Below, in pieces: positions 26,699-38,059 of a DNA stretch of 64,000 nt (position 1 is the first letter of the stretch; each line of letters opens with the position of its first letter). A program made the position numbers and the translations under genes. The notes beneath the pieces are model-generated. The model was not told the origin of the DNA, did not search any database, and was given only the letters and a program-made list of their open reading frames with translations. The stretch spans positions 125,053 through 189,052 of the forward strand of contig NZ_FOBF01000020.1 in the NCBI RefSeq assembly GCF_900109355.1, in the 5' to 3' direction. Source of the DNA: Nonomuraea pusilla. Its GTDB lineage: Bacteria; Actinomycetota; Actinomycetes; Streptosporangiales; Streptosporangiaceae.

Positions 26699-28741
26699 CT
26701 AGTCGCGGATGGCCGGCATCGTGCCGGTGATGTCCTCGGCTTCGTGAGGTACGGGGTCGGGCAGGATCTCGCGGACGTGGTCCTGGATGCGCCGCGTGAT
26801 CTCCTCCATGGGCAGCGTGCCGTCGACGACGAAGTAGCGTTCGGGGTCGGCGGCGGCGAGCGCCCTGAACTCCTTGCGCACCCGCTCGTGGAAGTGCAGC
26901 GGCTCGGACTCGATGCGGTCGGCGGCCCCGCCCAGCCGGCGCAGCCCCACCTCGGGCGGCGTGTCGATGAGCACGGTCAGGTGCGGGACGAGCCCGCCGG
27001 TGGCCCACGCGTTGATCCTGGCGACGTCCTCGGGGTCGAGCGAGCGCCCGGCCCCCTGGTACGCCAGCGACGAGTCGACGTAGCGGTCGGTGATGACGAC
27101 CGAGCCGCGCTGGAGCGCGGGCCTGATGACCTTCTCGACGTGCTCGGCGCGGTCGGCGGCGTACAGCAGCGCCTCGGCGCGCGCCGACAGGCCGCGCTCG
27201 GCGGCGTCGAGGAGGATGGCCCGCAGCCGCATCCCGATCTTGGTGGAGCCCGGCTCGCGGGTCTGGACGACGTCGTACCCCTGGTCACGCAGCCAGATCG
27301 CGAGCATGCGGGACTGGGAGGTCTTGCCGGACCCCTCGCCCCCCTCGAACGCCACGAACAGACCGGGCAGCTCCTCCGGGCCCTGGGGCTGGAACCGCTC
27401 GCCGCGCACGGCCGCGATCAGGTCGCCCGCGAGCGGGACGCCCTTCCTGTCGTCCATGTGGCGCAGGGCCAGGATGCCGACGACGGTGGCGAGCGCGCCA
27501 CCCAGCACGAGCACGAGGTTCGTGCCGTCGAACCGGTAGCTGACCTCGCCCAGCCGCAGCGCGTGCGCGCCGAACAGCGCCGCGAGCGGGTTGGCCACGG
27601 CCACCACGAGCAGCAGCGTGACCCTGGCCGTGGACTGGAGGAACGAGAACGTCCGGCCGCGGATCGCGTCGTCGACCTCGAGGCCGATCAGCGTGTAGCC
27701 GATGATCCAGGCGATGCCCGCGCACGCCCCCAGCAGGACGGTGAGCATGACCACGATCACCAGGTTGTGCACCAGCGCGATCGCGACCAGGACCAGGCCC
27801 GCGACGGTGATGCACAGACCGAACAGCCGCCGCCGCGACAGCTCGCGCAGCAGCCGCAGGCCGAAGAACATGCCGAGGGCCATGCCGACGAAGACCGCGC
27901 CGAACACGACGCCGTATCCCGCGTCGCCGCCGCCCAGCGCCTGGACGTAGATCTTGGCCACGCCCACGACCGCGCCGCCCGCCGCGAACGCGCCCAGCAT
28001 GCCGATGATCAGCCCGCGCACCAGGCGGTCGCCGCTGACGAAGCGCCAGCCCTCGACGATCTGCTTGAGCACCGACGGGCTGGAGATCGCGCCGTCGCGC
28101 TTCGGCATGCCGCGCAGCGTGAAGATCAGGAGGGCGGAGACGAGGTAGGCGACCGCGTTGACGATCAGTGCGGGCGCGGTGGGGTCCATGCCGCTGAACA
28201 CCGGCACGACGCTCCTGATCACGTCGGCCGCCACGGACAGCGCCGCGAACAGCAGCGCCGCGACGGGCGCGCTGCCGTAGGTGACGAGGAGGTTGAGCCG
28301 GTTGGCCGACTCGAGCTGCTCCTTCGGCACCAGGTTGGGGACCGTGGCCTCCTTGGCCGGGACCCAGAACAGGTTCACGCACTCGACGAGCACCGTCGCG
28401 ATGATGACCCACTGGTAGCTGCCGACGAGCGGGATCGACAGCACCACCGCGAAACGGGCGACGTCGGCCACGACCATCGTGAGCCGCCGGTCGAACCGGT
28501 CGGCGAACGCGCCCGCCAGAGGGCCCAGCAGCACGGCGGGCAGCATCTTGGCGATGAAGACGCCGCCGACGGCCAGCGACTGCGCGCGGAAGTCACCGCG
28601 CGTGAGGTTTCCCGCCAGGGCGGTCAGGGCGAGGATGTTGAGCCAGTCGCCGAGACTGCACACCGACATGGCCGTCCAGAGCCGCCTGAACGGCGCGTTG
28701 GCCAGCACGTGAGTTGGGCGGCGTCGGCCAAGGGCAGTCAT
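26699..28741 (-). CDS. tmk: MFS transporter fused to thymidylate kinase
   Basis: Two-part protein of about 680 residues. Residues 1 to about 430 form an MFS-type membrane domain with around ten to twelve helices (VCSLGDWLNILALTALAG, GPLAGAFADRFDRRLTMVVA). From about 461 the C-terminal part is a complete dTMP kinase: P-loop FEGGEGSGKTSQS, DR motif TDRYVDSSLAYQGAG and lid region RLGGAADRIES. The kinase makes dTDP for DNA synthesis. Such fusions occur in several actinomycetes. The role of the transporter half is unknown. No Shine-Dalgarno precedes ATG 28741; a TACGCT hexamer 6 bases upstream suggests a leaderless mRNA. A longer frame from 28855 is judged non-coding. Confidence 0.9.
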   Translation of the reverse strand: MTALGRRRPTHVLANAPFRRLWTAMSVCSLGDWLNILALTALAGNLTRGDFRAQSLAVGGVFIAKMLPAVLLGPLAGAFADRFDRRLTMVVADVARFAVVLSIPLVGSYQWVIIATVLVECVNLFWVPAKEATVPNLVPKEQLESANRLNLLVTYGSAPVAALLFAALSVAADVIRSVVPVFSGMDPTAPALIVNAVAYLVSALLIFTLRGMPKRDGAISSPSVLKQIVEGWRFVSGDRLVRGLIIGMLGAFAAGGAVVGVAKIYVQALGGGDAGYGVVFGAVFVGMALGMFFGLRLLRELSRRRLFGLCITVAGLVLVAIALVHNLVIVVMLTVLLGACAGIAWIIGYTLIGLEVDDAIRGRTFSFLQSTARVTLLLVVAVANPLAALFGAHALRLGEVSYRFDGTNLVLVLGGALATVVGILALRHMDDRKGVPLAGDLIAAVRGERFQPQGPEELPGLFVAFEGGEGSGKTSQSRMLAIWLRDQGYDVVQTREPGSTKIGMRLRAILLDAAERGLSARAEALLYAADRAEHVEKVIRPALQRGSVVITDRYVDSSLAYQGAGRSLDPEDVARINAWATGGLVPHLTVLIDTPPEVGLRRLGGAADRIESEPLHFHERVRKEFRALAAADPERYFVVDGTLPMEEITRRIQDHVREILPDPVPHEAEDITGTMPAIRD

Positions 28742-28882
28742 GATTTCAGCGTATCCAGGTGTTGGCCAATGGGAGGTAGACAACCGACGAGCCGGATATT
28801 CCCGATAGCTCGCCGCCGAGCGTATTACGTTCACCCGCCCGCGCGCAGGTGGCACTCGTCGAAAATGCCGCGGAAATCACCG

Positions 28883-29578
28883 TCAATTCCCCACTCCGCT
28901 CTCCTCTGTGACACCGCAGCCGGCCTCGGCAGCCCCGGCCCCGGCACCGTCCGCGTCGAGCCCGCCGTCCTCGGCCCCGCGCCGGGCCCCCTCCACCAGG
29001 GGGGCCCACGCCGCCCTGATCCGGGGCGGCAGCCGCAGCTCGTCCCAGAGCTCGACCAGCAGCACGCCGTCGACGTGCGCGGCCAGCTCGTCGGGCCCGC
29101 CGTCGCGCAGCAGCGCGGCGTACGCCTCCCGCCGCCGCGCCCGGTCGCCCAGGTCGTACACCTGGCCCTGGAAGCGCAGCACGCCCAGAGCCCGCGCGAC
29201 CGGCTGGCGGGGCAGGCTGCCCGGTACGTGGAAGGCCCGCCCGTCGTCGCCCGGCTCGGCCCTGAACTCGACCTTCGGCTCCAGCACCAGCCGGAACCCG
29301 GCCGCGTCGAGGATGCGCCCGGCCGTCTCCAGCGTGGGCGACTTCCTGCCATGCTCGTACGCCGACAGCGTCGTCCTGGACGTGCCGCTGACGCCGGCCA
29401 GGGCCCGCTGGTTCATGCCTGCGGCGTGCCTGGCCTGCGTGAACAGCAGCGCGCCGCGCCGCGTCCAGAACGCGACGTCGGGCGGCGCGGGCTGGAGCGC
29501 GCCTTCGACCGGCGACTGGACGGCCGACGACGAAGGGACCGGCGAGACAGCCGCCGGGACGGCCGCTGACGAGACCAT
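28883..29578 (-). CDS. XRE family transcriptional regulator
   Basis: Regulator of about 231 residues. A Pro/Ala/Ser-rich leader of about 35 residues precedes a Cro/CI-type helix-turn-helix near residues 45-100: AGMNQRALAGVSGTSRTTLS, then AYEHGRKSPTLETAGRIL. The rest (LVLEPKVEFRAE and AAYAALLRDGGPDELAAHVD) is unrecognised and may bind a partner or ligand. ATG 29578 is set by GGAGG five bases upstream; the GTG at 29584 is unlikely. An inverted repeat overlapping its own promoter suggests autoregulation. No toxin gene is adjacent. Confidence 0.85.
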   Translation of the reverse strand: MVSSAAVPAAVSPVPSSSAVQSPVEGALQPAPPDVAFWTRRGALLFTQARHAAGMNQRALAGVSGTSRTTLSAYEHGRKSPTLETAGRILDAAGFRLVLEPKVEFRAEPGDDGRAFHVPGSLPRQPVARALGVLRFQGQVYDLGDRARRREAYAALLRDGGPDELAAHVDGVLLVELWDELRLPPRIRAAWAPLVEGARRGAEDGGLDADGAGAGAAEAGCGVTEESGVGN

Positions 29579-29591
29579 GCGCACCTCCGAG

Positions 29592-29607
29592 GTATCCGGA
29601 GGGATAC
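29592..29607. promoter_or_regulatory. inverted repeat in the XRE gene promoter
   Basis: Arms GTATCC and GGATAC are separated by four bases. On the leftward strand a TAGTAT hexamer overlaps one arm and could be the -10 box; the ribosome-binding site begins about 3 bases further. Binding by the adjacent XRE regulator is inferred. Confidence 0.5.
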
Positions 29608-29652
29608 TACGCCATCGTGGCGGTCAGTGACCACTCGACGGCGGACCGTCAA

Positions 29653-30897
29653 TCAGCCGGACGAGGCAGGCGCCCGCAGCTCCAGCAGGGTGATCTCGGG
29701 CGGCGCCCCCACCCGCACCGGCGGCCCCCAGAAGCCGGCCCCCCGCGTGACGTACACCTGCACGCCCTCCACCGTCGCCAGACCGGAGACGACGGGCTGC
29801 TGCAGCCCCACCACCAGGTTGAACGGCGCGATCTGGCCGCCGTGCGTGTGCCCGGACAACTGCAGGTCCACCCCGTGCGCGGCGGCCTGCTCCACCTGGA
29901 CGGGCTGGTGGGCGAGCAGCACCGTGGAGCGGCCGCGGTCGCGCCCGCCGAGCGCCTTGGCGAAGTCAGGGCCGTCGCCGGCGGTGGCGCCGTTGACGTC
30001 GTTCACCCCGGCGAGGTCGAGCACGGCGCCCCCGTGACGGATCTCCACGCGCTCGTTGCGCAGGGAGCGGACGCCCAGCTCGCCGAGCTCCTCGATCCAT
30101 TCCCCGGGGCCGTTCTGCGTGTAGTACTCGTGATTTCCCGTCACGAAATATGCGCCATATCGGGATTCGAGGTCCTTGAGCGGCCGGGCCAGAGCCCCCA
30201 GCCGCGCCACGGAACCGTCCACCAGGTCACCGACGATCGCCACCACGTCCGCCTCAAGCCCGTTGATCATGCGGACGATCCGCTCGGTGTGCCCCCTGCC
30301 CGTGAGCGGCCCCAGGTGGATGTCGCTCACCACCGCGAACCGCAGGCCGCCCAGCCGCGCGTCCAGCCTCGGCAGCCTCACCGCGACCCGCTCGATCACC
30401 GGGTCGCCCAGCGCGCTGCTCACGCCGTAGCCGACGGTGCCCAGCGCCCCCGCGCCCGCCACCGCCGCCGTCGTCCTGCCGAGGAACAACCGCCTGCTCA
30501 TCGGCGCGGGCACGCTCTCGACAGGTTCCTCCGCACCCGCCGGAGGGCCGCCCACCGGCACCGCGACCGGCCGCGGCTCGGGCGCCGACCGACGCCGCGA
30601 CGCGCGTTCCGACCTGCTCAGCAGCGCCGACGCGACCGCCCGCGGCACCTCCAGCACGGCCAGGATCACGACCAGGTAGAACATGAGCGCCACCCAGAGG
30701 TACCCCGGCCAGGCCAGCCACTCACCCCAGCCCAGGCGCATCCCGAGGAACGTCGCCACGACCAGCAGCAGCAGCCCCGCCAGCACGTACGTCAGCGCCG
30801 TACGCAGCCGGCCGGGGCCGGTGGTGGACCGCACCAGGCGGCGCCACAGGTAGTAGTGCGCCGCCAGCACCGCCAGGAAGAAGAGCAGAACCACCAC
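29653..30897 (-). CDS. membrane-anchored metallophosphoesterase
   Basis: Protein of 414 residues. Four hydrophobic segments near the N-terminus are followed by a linker with a twin-Arg-like stretch (SRRLFLGRTTAAVAGAGALG) near residue 135. A calcineurin-like domain then shows the metal motifs in order: VVSDIHLGPL, IVGDLVDG, VTGNHEYYT and LSGHTHGGQ. It is related to YkuE/YaeI-type phosphoesterases that act near the membrane, some on lipid-linked phosphates. It begins 11 bases after topA stops, so the two are probably co-transcribed. Confidence 0.92.
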   Translation of the reverse strand: MVVLLFFLAVLAAHYYLWRRLVRSTTGPGRLRTALTYVLAGLLLLVVATFLGMRLGWGEWLAWPGYLWVALMFYLVVILAVLEVPRAVASALLSRSERASRRRSAPEPRPVAVPVGGPPAGAEEPVESVPAPMSRRLFLGRTTAAVAGAGALGTVGYGVSSALGDPVIERVAVRLPRLDARLGGLRFAVVSDIHLGPLTGRGHTERIVRMINGLEADVVAIVGDLVDGSVARLGALARPLKDLESRYGAYFVTGNHEYYTQNGPGEWIEELGELGVRSLRNERVEIRHGGAVLDLAGVNDVNGATAGDGPDFAKALGGRDRGRSTVLLAHQPVQVEQAAAHGVDLQLSGHTHGGQIAPFNLVVGLQQPVVSGLATVEGVQVYVTRGAGFWGPPVRVGAPPEITLLELRAPASSG

Positions 30898-30908
30898 AAA
30901 AAGGAAGC

Positions 30909-33593
<2,685 letters not shown>

Positions 33594-33784
33594 GCTGCTT
33601 CCATCCTCGCTGTTCGCTTGCAAATCCCCCTGCCGGGAGCGGGCATAGATCTGAAAGGTAACCCGACTCGCGGAAATTTCCTTCCCCCGGGGCTACCCAC
33701 TAGCTTCCGGGTCCACCCACAAGCACGCAGAATAAGGCCCATCGAGCGGCATGGCGCCCTGACTCACCCTGGAGACTAATCGTT

Positions 33785-33970
33785 GTGCTCGACTACTCCT
33801 ACATGGATATCTTCATTCCGCGCGACCTCACCCGCGAAGCAGCACGTCAGCTGCTGACCGAGCACGCAGAGTACGGTCAGTGGGAGCTGGCGAGGGTCCG
33901 CGTCCACCCCGACGGCAGCCGCCACGTGCGGCTTCGCCGCAAGGTGATGCGCGTACGCAGCACCCTCTGA
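33785..33970 (+). CDS. DUF5703 family small protein
   Basis: Protein of 61 residues, basic at its end. The sequence DYSYMDIFIPRDLTREAARQ, LLTEHAEYGQWELARVRVHP and VRLRRKVMRV matches a short actinobacterial family (DUF5703) often located near topA. The function is unknown; a nucleic-acid-linked role is only a guess from charge. The GTG at 33785 fits family length. GGAG lies about 10 bases upstream. Confidence 0.85.
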   Translation: MLDYSYMDIFIPRDLTREAARQLLTEHAEYGQWELARVRVHPDGSRHVRLRRKVMRVRSTL

Positions 33971-34189
33971 ACCGTACGGGACGGCCCGTGCGCGCCTGTC
34001 ACGCGGGTGCCGGAGCTCGCCGTCGCCCGGCCCGGCAGGACGGGAACGTGATCTTCGGCACGATTCGGCACCGCTGACGCCCGCGAGGTTTCGCACGGCT
34101 GGAGGGACCAGCCGCCGCCTCGGAGACGCGCGACGGACGACCCGCCCTGCGGACGTACGACACAGAACCCGCCCCGGCCGGTGGACGCG

Positions 34190-34345
34190 CGGAGGCCCCG
34201 CGACTCCGCGGACCCGCCACTCCGCGGACACCCGACTCGGCGGACCCGCGACCTCCACGGACCCATGACCTCTGGGGACCCGCCGTTCCGCGGACGCCCA
34301 GCTCTGTGGACGCCCAGCTCTGTGGACGCCCAGCTCTGTGGACGC
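34190..34345. repeat. degenerate 16-18-bp tandem array
   Basis: About eight imperfect units starting CGGAC follow each other. The last three, from 34293, are exact 16-bp copies of GACGCCCAGCTCTGTG. The degenerate older units and exact recent ones suggest ongoing slippage at the right end. Confidence 0.75.
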
Positions 34346-34421
34346 GCGACGCCCTCGCACCGCGACGCCGGCCAATGCCCGCGCGAGGGGCGCGGGGCGC
34401 GTGCGGTGGAGGGCGGGGATG

Positions 34422-34462
34422 GCTTTGCCCGCTCCGGGCCACGCCCCCGAAGCGGGCAAAGC
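34422..34462. terminator. strong hairpin, probable bidirectional terminator
   Basis: Perfect 12-bp arms GCTTTGCCCGCT and AGCGGGCAAAGC with a 17-base loop. It sits between the convergent DUF5703 and chaplin-like genes and could end both transcripts. Confidence 0.65.
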
Positions 34463-34489
34463 GGCTAGCGCGGACCGCTCATCACATTC

Positions 34490-34605
34490 GAGCAGTCACA
34501 GCAGGACGCGCACCGGCTCCCTGCGGACTGCGAGCAGTCGCAGAGGGACACGCACCGCCTCTCAGCGGACTGCGAGCAGTCACAGCAGGACGCGCGCTCA
34601 CTTCC
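34490..34605. repeat. 42-bp direct repeat, three copies
   Basis: Units starting GAGCAGTC(A/G)CAG begin at 34490, 34532 and 34574, exactly 42 bases apart. The third copy runs over the stop codon of the leftward chaplin-like gene at 34598. Copies are about 85 percent alike. Confidence 0.8.
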
Positions 34606-36550
34606 TGCGGACGCGGAAGCGGCGGGCGGTGGCGAACAGCGTGGCCGACATCGCGAGCAGCGCGCCCGCGGCCAGGGCCAGCAGGGAGTTGCCGTTCATT
34701 CCGGTCACGCCCTCGGGCTGCTCGGCGCTCATCAGGCCGAGGTCGCCGGTGGGCAGGGTGCGCGTCGTGGCCGCCACGGCGCCGCCGACCGGCGTGCCGG
34801 CCACCGCCCGGGTGGCGGGGGCGAGCGGCGAGGACGACGCGGGGCTCGCGTGGGAGACGCGCTTGCCCGCCGTCTTCGCGAGCGCGCCGGTGGTCTTGGC
34901 GGACGGCTGGACGGGGCGAGCGGCCTCGCCGGGCAGGCCGGGCAGCGCCGGCATCATCGGCAGGCCGAGGCCCTTGGCCGCGTCGCCGACCACGGGCAGC
35001 GAGGTCAGCCCGGCGGACTGCGCCTGGCGGCCCAGGTCACCGGCGACCGGCAGGTTCGCGGGCAGCGCGGGGAGCACACCGGAGTCCTGGGCCTTGGAGA
35101 AGTGGCCCTTCCCGTGGCCGTAGTGCCCGCCGTGCCCACCGTGACCCCCGTGGCCGCCGTGGCCCGGCCCGCCGACCGACGAACCGCCGAGGCAGCCGGC
35201 AGCCGCGTCACCGAGCACGGCCGCGGCGTTGCCGCAGACGTTGATCGGCGCGGTGATCGGAGCCACCACCTGGTTCCCGCCCAGGACCGAGCCCTGCCCG
35301 GACGTACGGTTGCCGCCCGCGCCGACCCCGCCGCCCGGCGTGGCGCCGCCCTTGCACCCGGCCTTGGACGCCCCGAGCACCGCGGCGGCGTTGCCGCACA
35401 CGTTGATCGGCGCCGTGATGGGCGCGACCACCTGGTTCCCGCCCAGGACCGAGCTCTGCCCGGACGTACGGTTGCCGCCGGCCCCGCGACCGCTGTTCTT
35501 CACGGTCGCCCCGCCCTTGCACCCGGCGAACGCGCGGCCGAGCACCACCGCCGAGTTGCCGCAGACGTTGATCGGCGCGGTGATCGGAGCCACCACCTGG
35601 TTCCCGCCCAGAACCGAGCTCTGCCCGGACGTACGGTTGCCACCGGCCCCGCCGCCGCCGTTGACGGCGGACGCGCCGCCCGTGCAGTGGGCGGAGCCGT
35701 TGCCGCAGGCCTCGATCGGCAGGCTGACCGGCGCGACCACCTGGTTGCCGCTGCCCGCGCCGAACCGGCCGTCGGTGTCGTTGCCGGACGAGCCGTGCAT
35801 GTAACGCGGCCCGGAACCGCCGTGGCTCTCGGCCGACGCGCCGCCCTTGCAGCTCGCGAACGCCCGTCCGAACACCGCGATGGCGTTGCCGCAGATGTTC
35901 ACCGGCGCGGTGATCGGGGCGAGGATCTGGTTGCCGCCCAGCACCGAGCTGCGGCCCGAGGTGCGGTTGCCGCCCGCGCCGCCGTTGCCGGAGCTCTGCG
36001 CCGACGCGCCGCCCTTGCAGCCCGCCGTCGCGTCGCCGAAGATGGCCACCGCGTTGCCGCAGGCGTTCAGCGGAGCCGTGATGGGGGCCGTGACCTGGTT
36101 GCCGCCGAGGACGCTGGAGTCGCCGGACGTACGGTTGCCGCCCGCGCCGCCGTGCCCCGAGGTGCGGGCCGTCGCGCCGCCCTTGCAGCCGGCGTCGGAG
36201 CGGCCGAACAGCGAGATCGCGTTGCCGCAGGCGTTGACCGGCGCGGTGACCGGCGCGTCGACCTGGTTGCCGCCGAGGATGCTGGAGTTGCCTGACGTCC
36301 TGTTCGAGCCGCCGGAGCCGCCGGCGTCGACGGCTGAGGCGCCGCCCTCGGAGGTGGCGTGCGAGCTGCCGGCCGCGGCGACGGAGTTGCCGCTGATGTC
36401 GATCGGCAGGGTGATCGGCAGGTTGACCTGGTTGCCGCCGCCGACTGAGGCGTCGCCGGAGGTGTCGGCCAGGGCGGTGCCACCGCCGAACGACATGACG
36501 GCAACCGCCAGCAGGGCCGCCGGGGCCGATGCCTTCGCCCACGTACGCAT
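34598..36550 (-). CDS. large chaplin-like surface protein with eight chaplin repeats
   Basis: Exported protein of about 650 residues. The signal peptide ends at GTALA. Eight repeats follow, of the form SSVLGGNQVVAPITAPINVC, GNAxAVLGxAxAGCKGGA. Seven contain the chaplin cysteine pair; the first lacks both. Short linkers GGAGGNRTSG separate them. Residues 430-650 form a Gly/His-rich (GHGGHGGHGG) and then Pro/Ala-rich stalk, ending in a hydrophobic helix and basic tail (SLLALAAGALLAMSATLFAT, ARRFRVRRK). LPTGD before it resembles but does not match a sortase signal. Chaplins assemble into amyloid-like films on aerial hyphae; long chaplins usually carry two domains. ATG 36550 has AGGAGC seven bases upstream. 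Confidence 0.88.
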   Translation of the reverse strand: MRTWAKASAPAALLAVAVMSFGGGTALADTSGDASVGGGNQVNLPITLPIDISGNSVAAAGSSHATSEGGASAVDAGGSGGSNRTSGNSSILGGNQVDAPVTAPVNACGNAISLFGRSDAGCKGGATARTSGHGGAGGNRTSGDSSVLGGNQVTAPITAPLNACGNAVAIFGDATAGCKGGASAQSSGNGGAGGNRTSGRSSVLGGNQILAPITAPVNICGNAIAVFGRAFASCKGGASAESHGGSGPRYMHGSSGNDTDGRFGAGSGNQVVAPVSLPIEACGNGSAHCTGGASAVNGGGGAGGNRTSGQSSVLGGNQVVAPITAPINVCGNSAVVLGRAFAGCKGGATVKNSGRGAGGNRTSGQSSVLGGNQVVAPITAPINVCGNAAAVLGASKAGCKGGATPGGGVGAGGNRTSGQGSVLGGNQVVAPITAPINVCGNAAAVLGDAAAGCLGGSSVGGPGHGGHGGHGGHGGHYGHGKGHFSKAQDSGVLPALPANLPVAGDLGRQAQSAGLTSLPVVGDAAKGLGLPMMPALPGLPGEAARPVQPSAKTTGALAKTAGKRVSHASPASSSPLAPATRAVAGTPVGGAVAATTRTLPTGDLGLMSAEQPEGVTGMNGNSLLALAAGALLAMSATLFATARRFRVRRK

Positions 36551-36751
36551 GATGAGTGCTCCTATATAGATCTTTTGGGGGAATTTCCTGACAGTTCGCG
36601 GGCAGCCCGAGGCCGTGCGAGGTCCTGGTACGCGCGCACGGCGGAGACCTCGGAAGTCGCGAATCGATGACTGACGTGTCACCCGTCGGCGAAGGGGCTC
36701 AGGCCACGCTTCGCCACCGGTCACCGTGAGACCGGAGTGCCTGGGGCGGGA

Positions 36752-37540
36752 TCAGTCAGGTGAGAAGGAAGGGTCGTCCGCCGCCGTGCGAACGACAAGG
36801 GGAAGCCCGCACGCCACCGGGGCGCGCCGGATCTGGAGACGTGGGTCGAACAGCGACCGCGTGACGTCTCCCATGCCAGGCCCGAACGGGCCGTTGCCGC
36901 CGCTGGGCACCAAGCCGTTGGTGTCCAGGATCTCGGCGGCGCTCGAAGGCGCCGGCAGGCCAGGATCCTGCTGGCTGTTGACGCCGTTCACCGTACGACC
37001 GGCCATGGCGGCTGCGTTGTCGGTGCCGGCCGTGGGCACGTCGAGGTGCGACGGGAACCAGCCCATCGAGGACGCACCCGCCCGGACTCCGTCCACCTGC
37101 CCGGCCGCGGGGACCCCGGCACCCGGGGTCACGCTCGCATCCGCTGGGACCTCGGCACCCGAGGCCCCCCGGACAGGCACCGCGACCTCAGCACGTGAGG
37201 CCACCTCTTGGGACGCCCCGACCTCAGCGCCTGAGGCCACCTCTCGGGACACCGCGACCTCGGCACCCGAGGCCGTCTCCGTCGCCGTACCCATGGCCGC
37301 GGTGGTGTCCGCGGCTGCGGGCGTGGCGGTGAACGCTCCGAACAGGACGGCGATCAGCCACCCCGCGGCAACCAGGCCGCCCGTGGCGAACGCCCGCACG
37401 AGAAGCCGCCGGGCCGCCTCCGCGAACCGCGCCATCCGATGCGCGCGGCCGCCGGTCACGCCCGGCCGGGACGGGGTCACAGGCACGCGGAGCACAGCGA
37501 GGGCCATCGCCCTCGGCTGCTGCACCATCGTGCGTGTCAC
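36752..37540 (-). CDS. membrane-anchored or secreted protein with 12-residue repeats, unknown function
   Basis: Protein of 262 residues. A basic cytosolic start (MTRTMVQQPRAMALAV) precedes one hydrophobic segment near residues 50-75 (GGLVAAGWLIAVLFGAFTAT) ending at PAAA, a possible late signal sequence. Then come about four 12-residue repeats of the type ASGAEVxxSxEV, encoded by 36-bp DNA units, and a Gly/Pro-rich end. No family recognised. GTG 37540 has TGGAGG just upstream. It lies about 200 bases upstream of the chaplin-like gene on the same strand, so a link to the cell surface is plausible but unproven. Confidence 0.7.
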   Translation of the reverse strand: MTRTMVQQPRAMALAVLRVPVTPSRPGVTGGRAHRMARFAEAARRLLVRAFATGGLVAAGWLIAVLFGAFTATPAAADTTAAMGTATETASGAEVAVSREVASGAEVGASQEVASRAEVAVPVRGASGAEVPADASVTPGAGVPAAGQVDGVRAGASSMGWFPSHLDVPTAGTDNAAAMAGRTVNGVNSQQDPGLPAPSSAAEILDTNGLVPSGGNGPFGPGMGDVTRSLFDPRLQIRRAPVACGLPLVVRTAADDPSFSPD

Positions 37541-37867
37541 GTGACCTCCAGAGCTCCAGAACCACCCTCAGGCATGAGGATGACCGCGGACCCACCCGTC
37601 AACGGTCCGTAACCGTAGCACCACCCAAGGTGGCCGCAAGGGCTTTTCACCGGAGACCCACGATTTCCCCAACCCCGGTCCCGGCGAACGCTCCCGAACC
37701 CCCACAACCCCGGCCCCACAGCCCCACGAAGCCCCCCAGCCGGCCCCATGAACACCCCGGTTTCCCCTCTCGAGAGGATCCGGACCGATTCTCGGTATGA
37801 CGTACCCCCGAGAGTTTGCTAACCTAACTGAGCCGACGCGAGATGACGGTCTCGCGCCAGGCACCAC
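37541..37867. other. intergenic region upstream of tRNA-Leu
   Basis: About 330 bases between the divergent unknown gene and the tRNA. A short AT-rich stretch (TTTGCTAACCTAACTGAG, from 37815) lies about 50 bases before the tRNA and is the likely place of its promoter. No gene seen. Confidence 0.45.
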
Positions 37868-37955
37868 GTCCGGGTGGCGGAATAGGCAGACGCGCTAGCT
37901 TGAGGTGCTAGTGCCCGTTAAGGGCATGGGGGTTCAAGTCCCCCCTCGGACACCA
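37868..37955 (+). tRNA. tRNA-Leu (anticodon GAG)
   Basis: Long variable-arm tRNA: acceptor GTCCGGG, D-arm with GGCGGAATAGGCAGACGC, anticodon arm CTAGC-TTGAGGT-GCTAG, variable arm TGCCCGTTAAGGGCA, T-arm GGGGGTTCAAGTCCCCC and closing CTCGGAC plus ACCA. The anticodon is GAG. CCA is encoded. An integrase remnant lies about 100 bases beyond its 3' end. Confidence 0.97.
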
Positions 37956-38059
37956 TGAAGGCCCTGAGAATGTGCAGGTCACAGACTCGGGGCATCTTCA
38001 TTTCCGCCTACAGAACGAGCCGTGACACTCCGCTGATATCTGTCGGTTCGAGCACGAGA

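Larger units (their letters stand above)
33971..34597. other. repeat-rich intergenic region between DUF5703 and the chaplin-like gene
   Basis: About 630 bases with no supported gene. It contains a degenerate array of 16-18-bp units, a 12-bp stem hairpin and a 42-bp direct repeat, listed separately. Open frames here are short, proline/arginine-rich and unlike proteins. Confidence 0.6.

Noticed and set aside
25466..29569. A very long open frame of over 1300 codons on the + strand across holB and MFS-tmk.
   Set aside because: It is antisense to well-supported genes, is Arg/Ala/Gly/Asp-rich with no domain, and arises from the third-position GC bias of the real genes.
29653..30897. Idea that the metallophosphoesterase is a Tat substrate.
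   Set aside because: The twin-Arg-like stretch is internal, after four membrane segments, so it is more likely a linker than an export signal.
34293..34340. Possible CRISPR array.
   Set aside because: The three units are 16 bp and directly adjacent with no spacers, and no cas genes are present.
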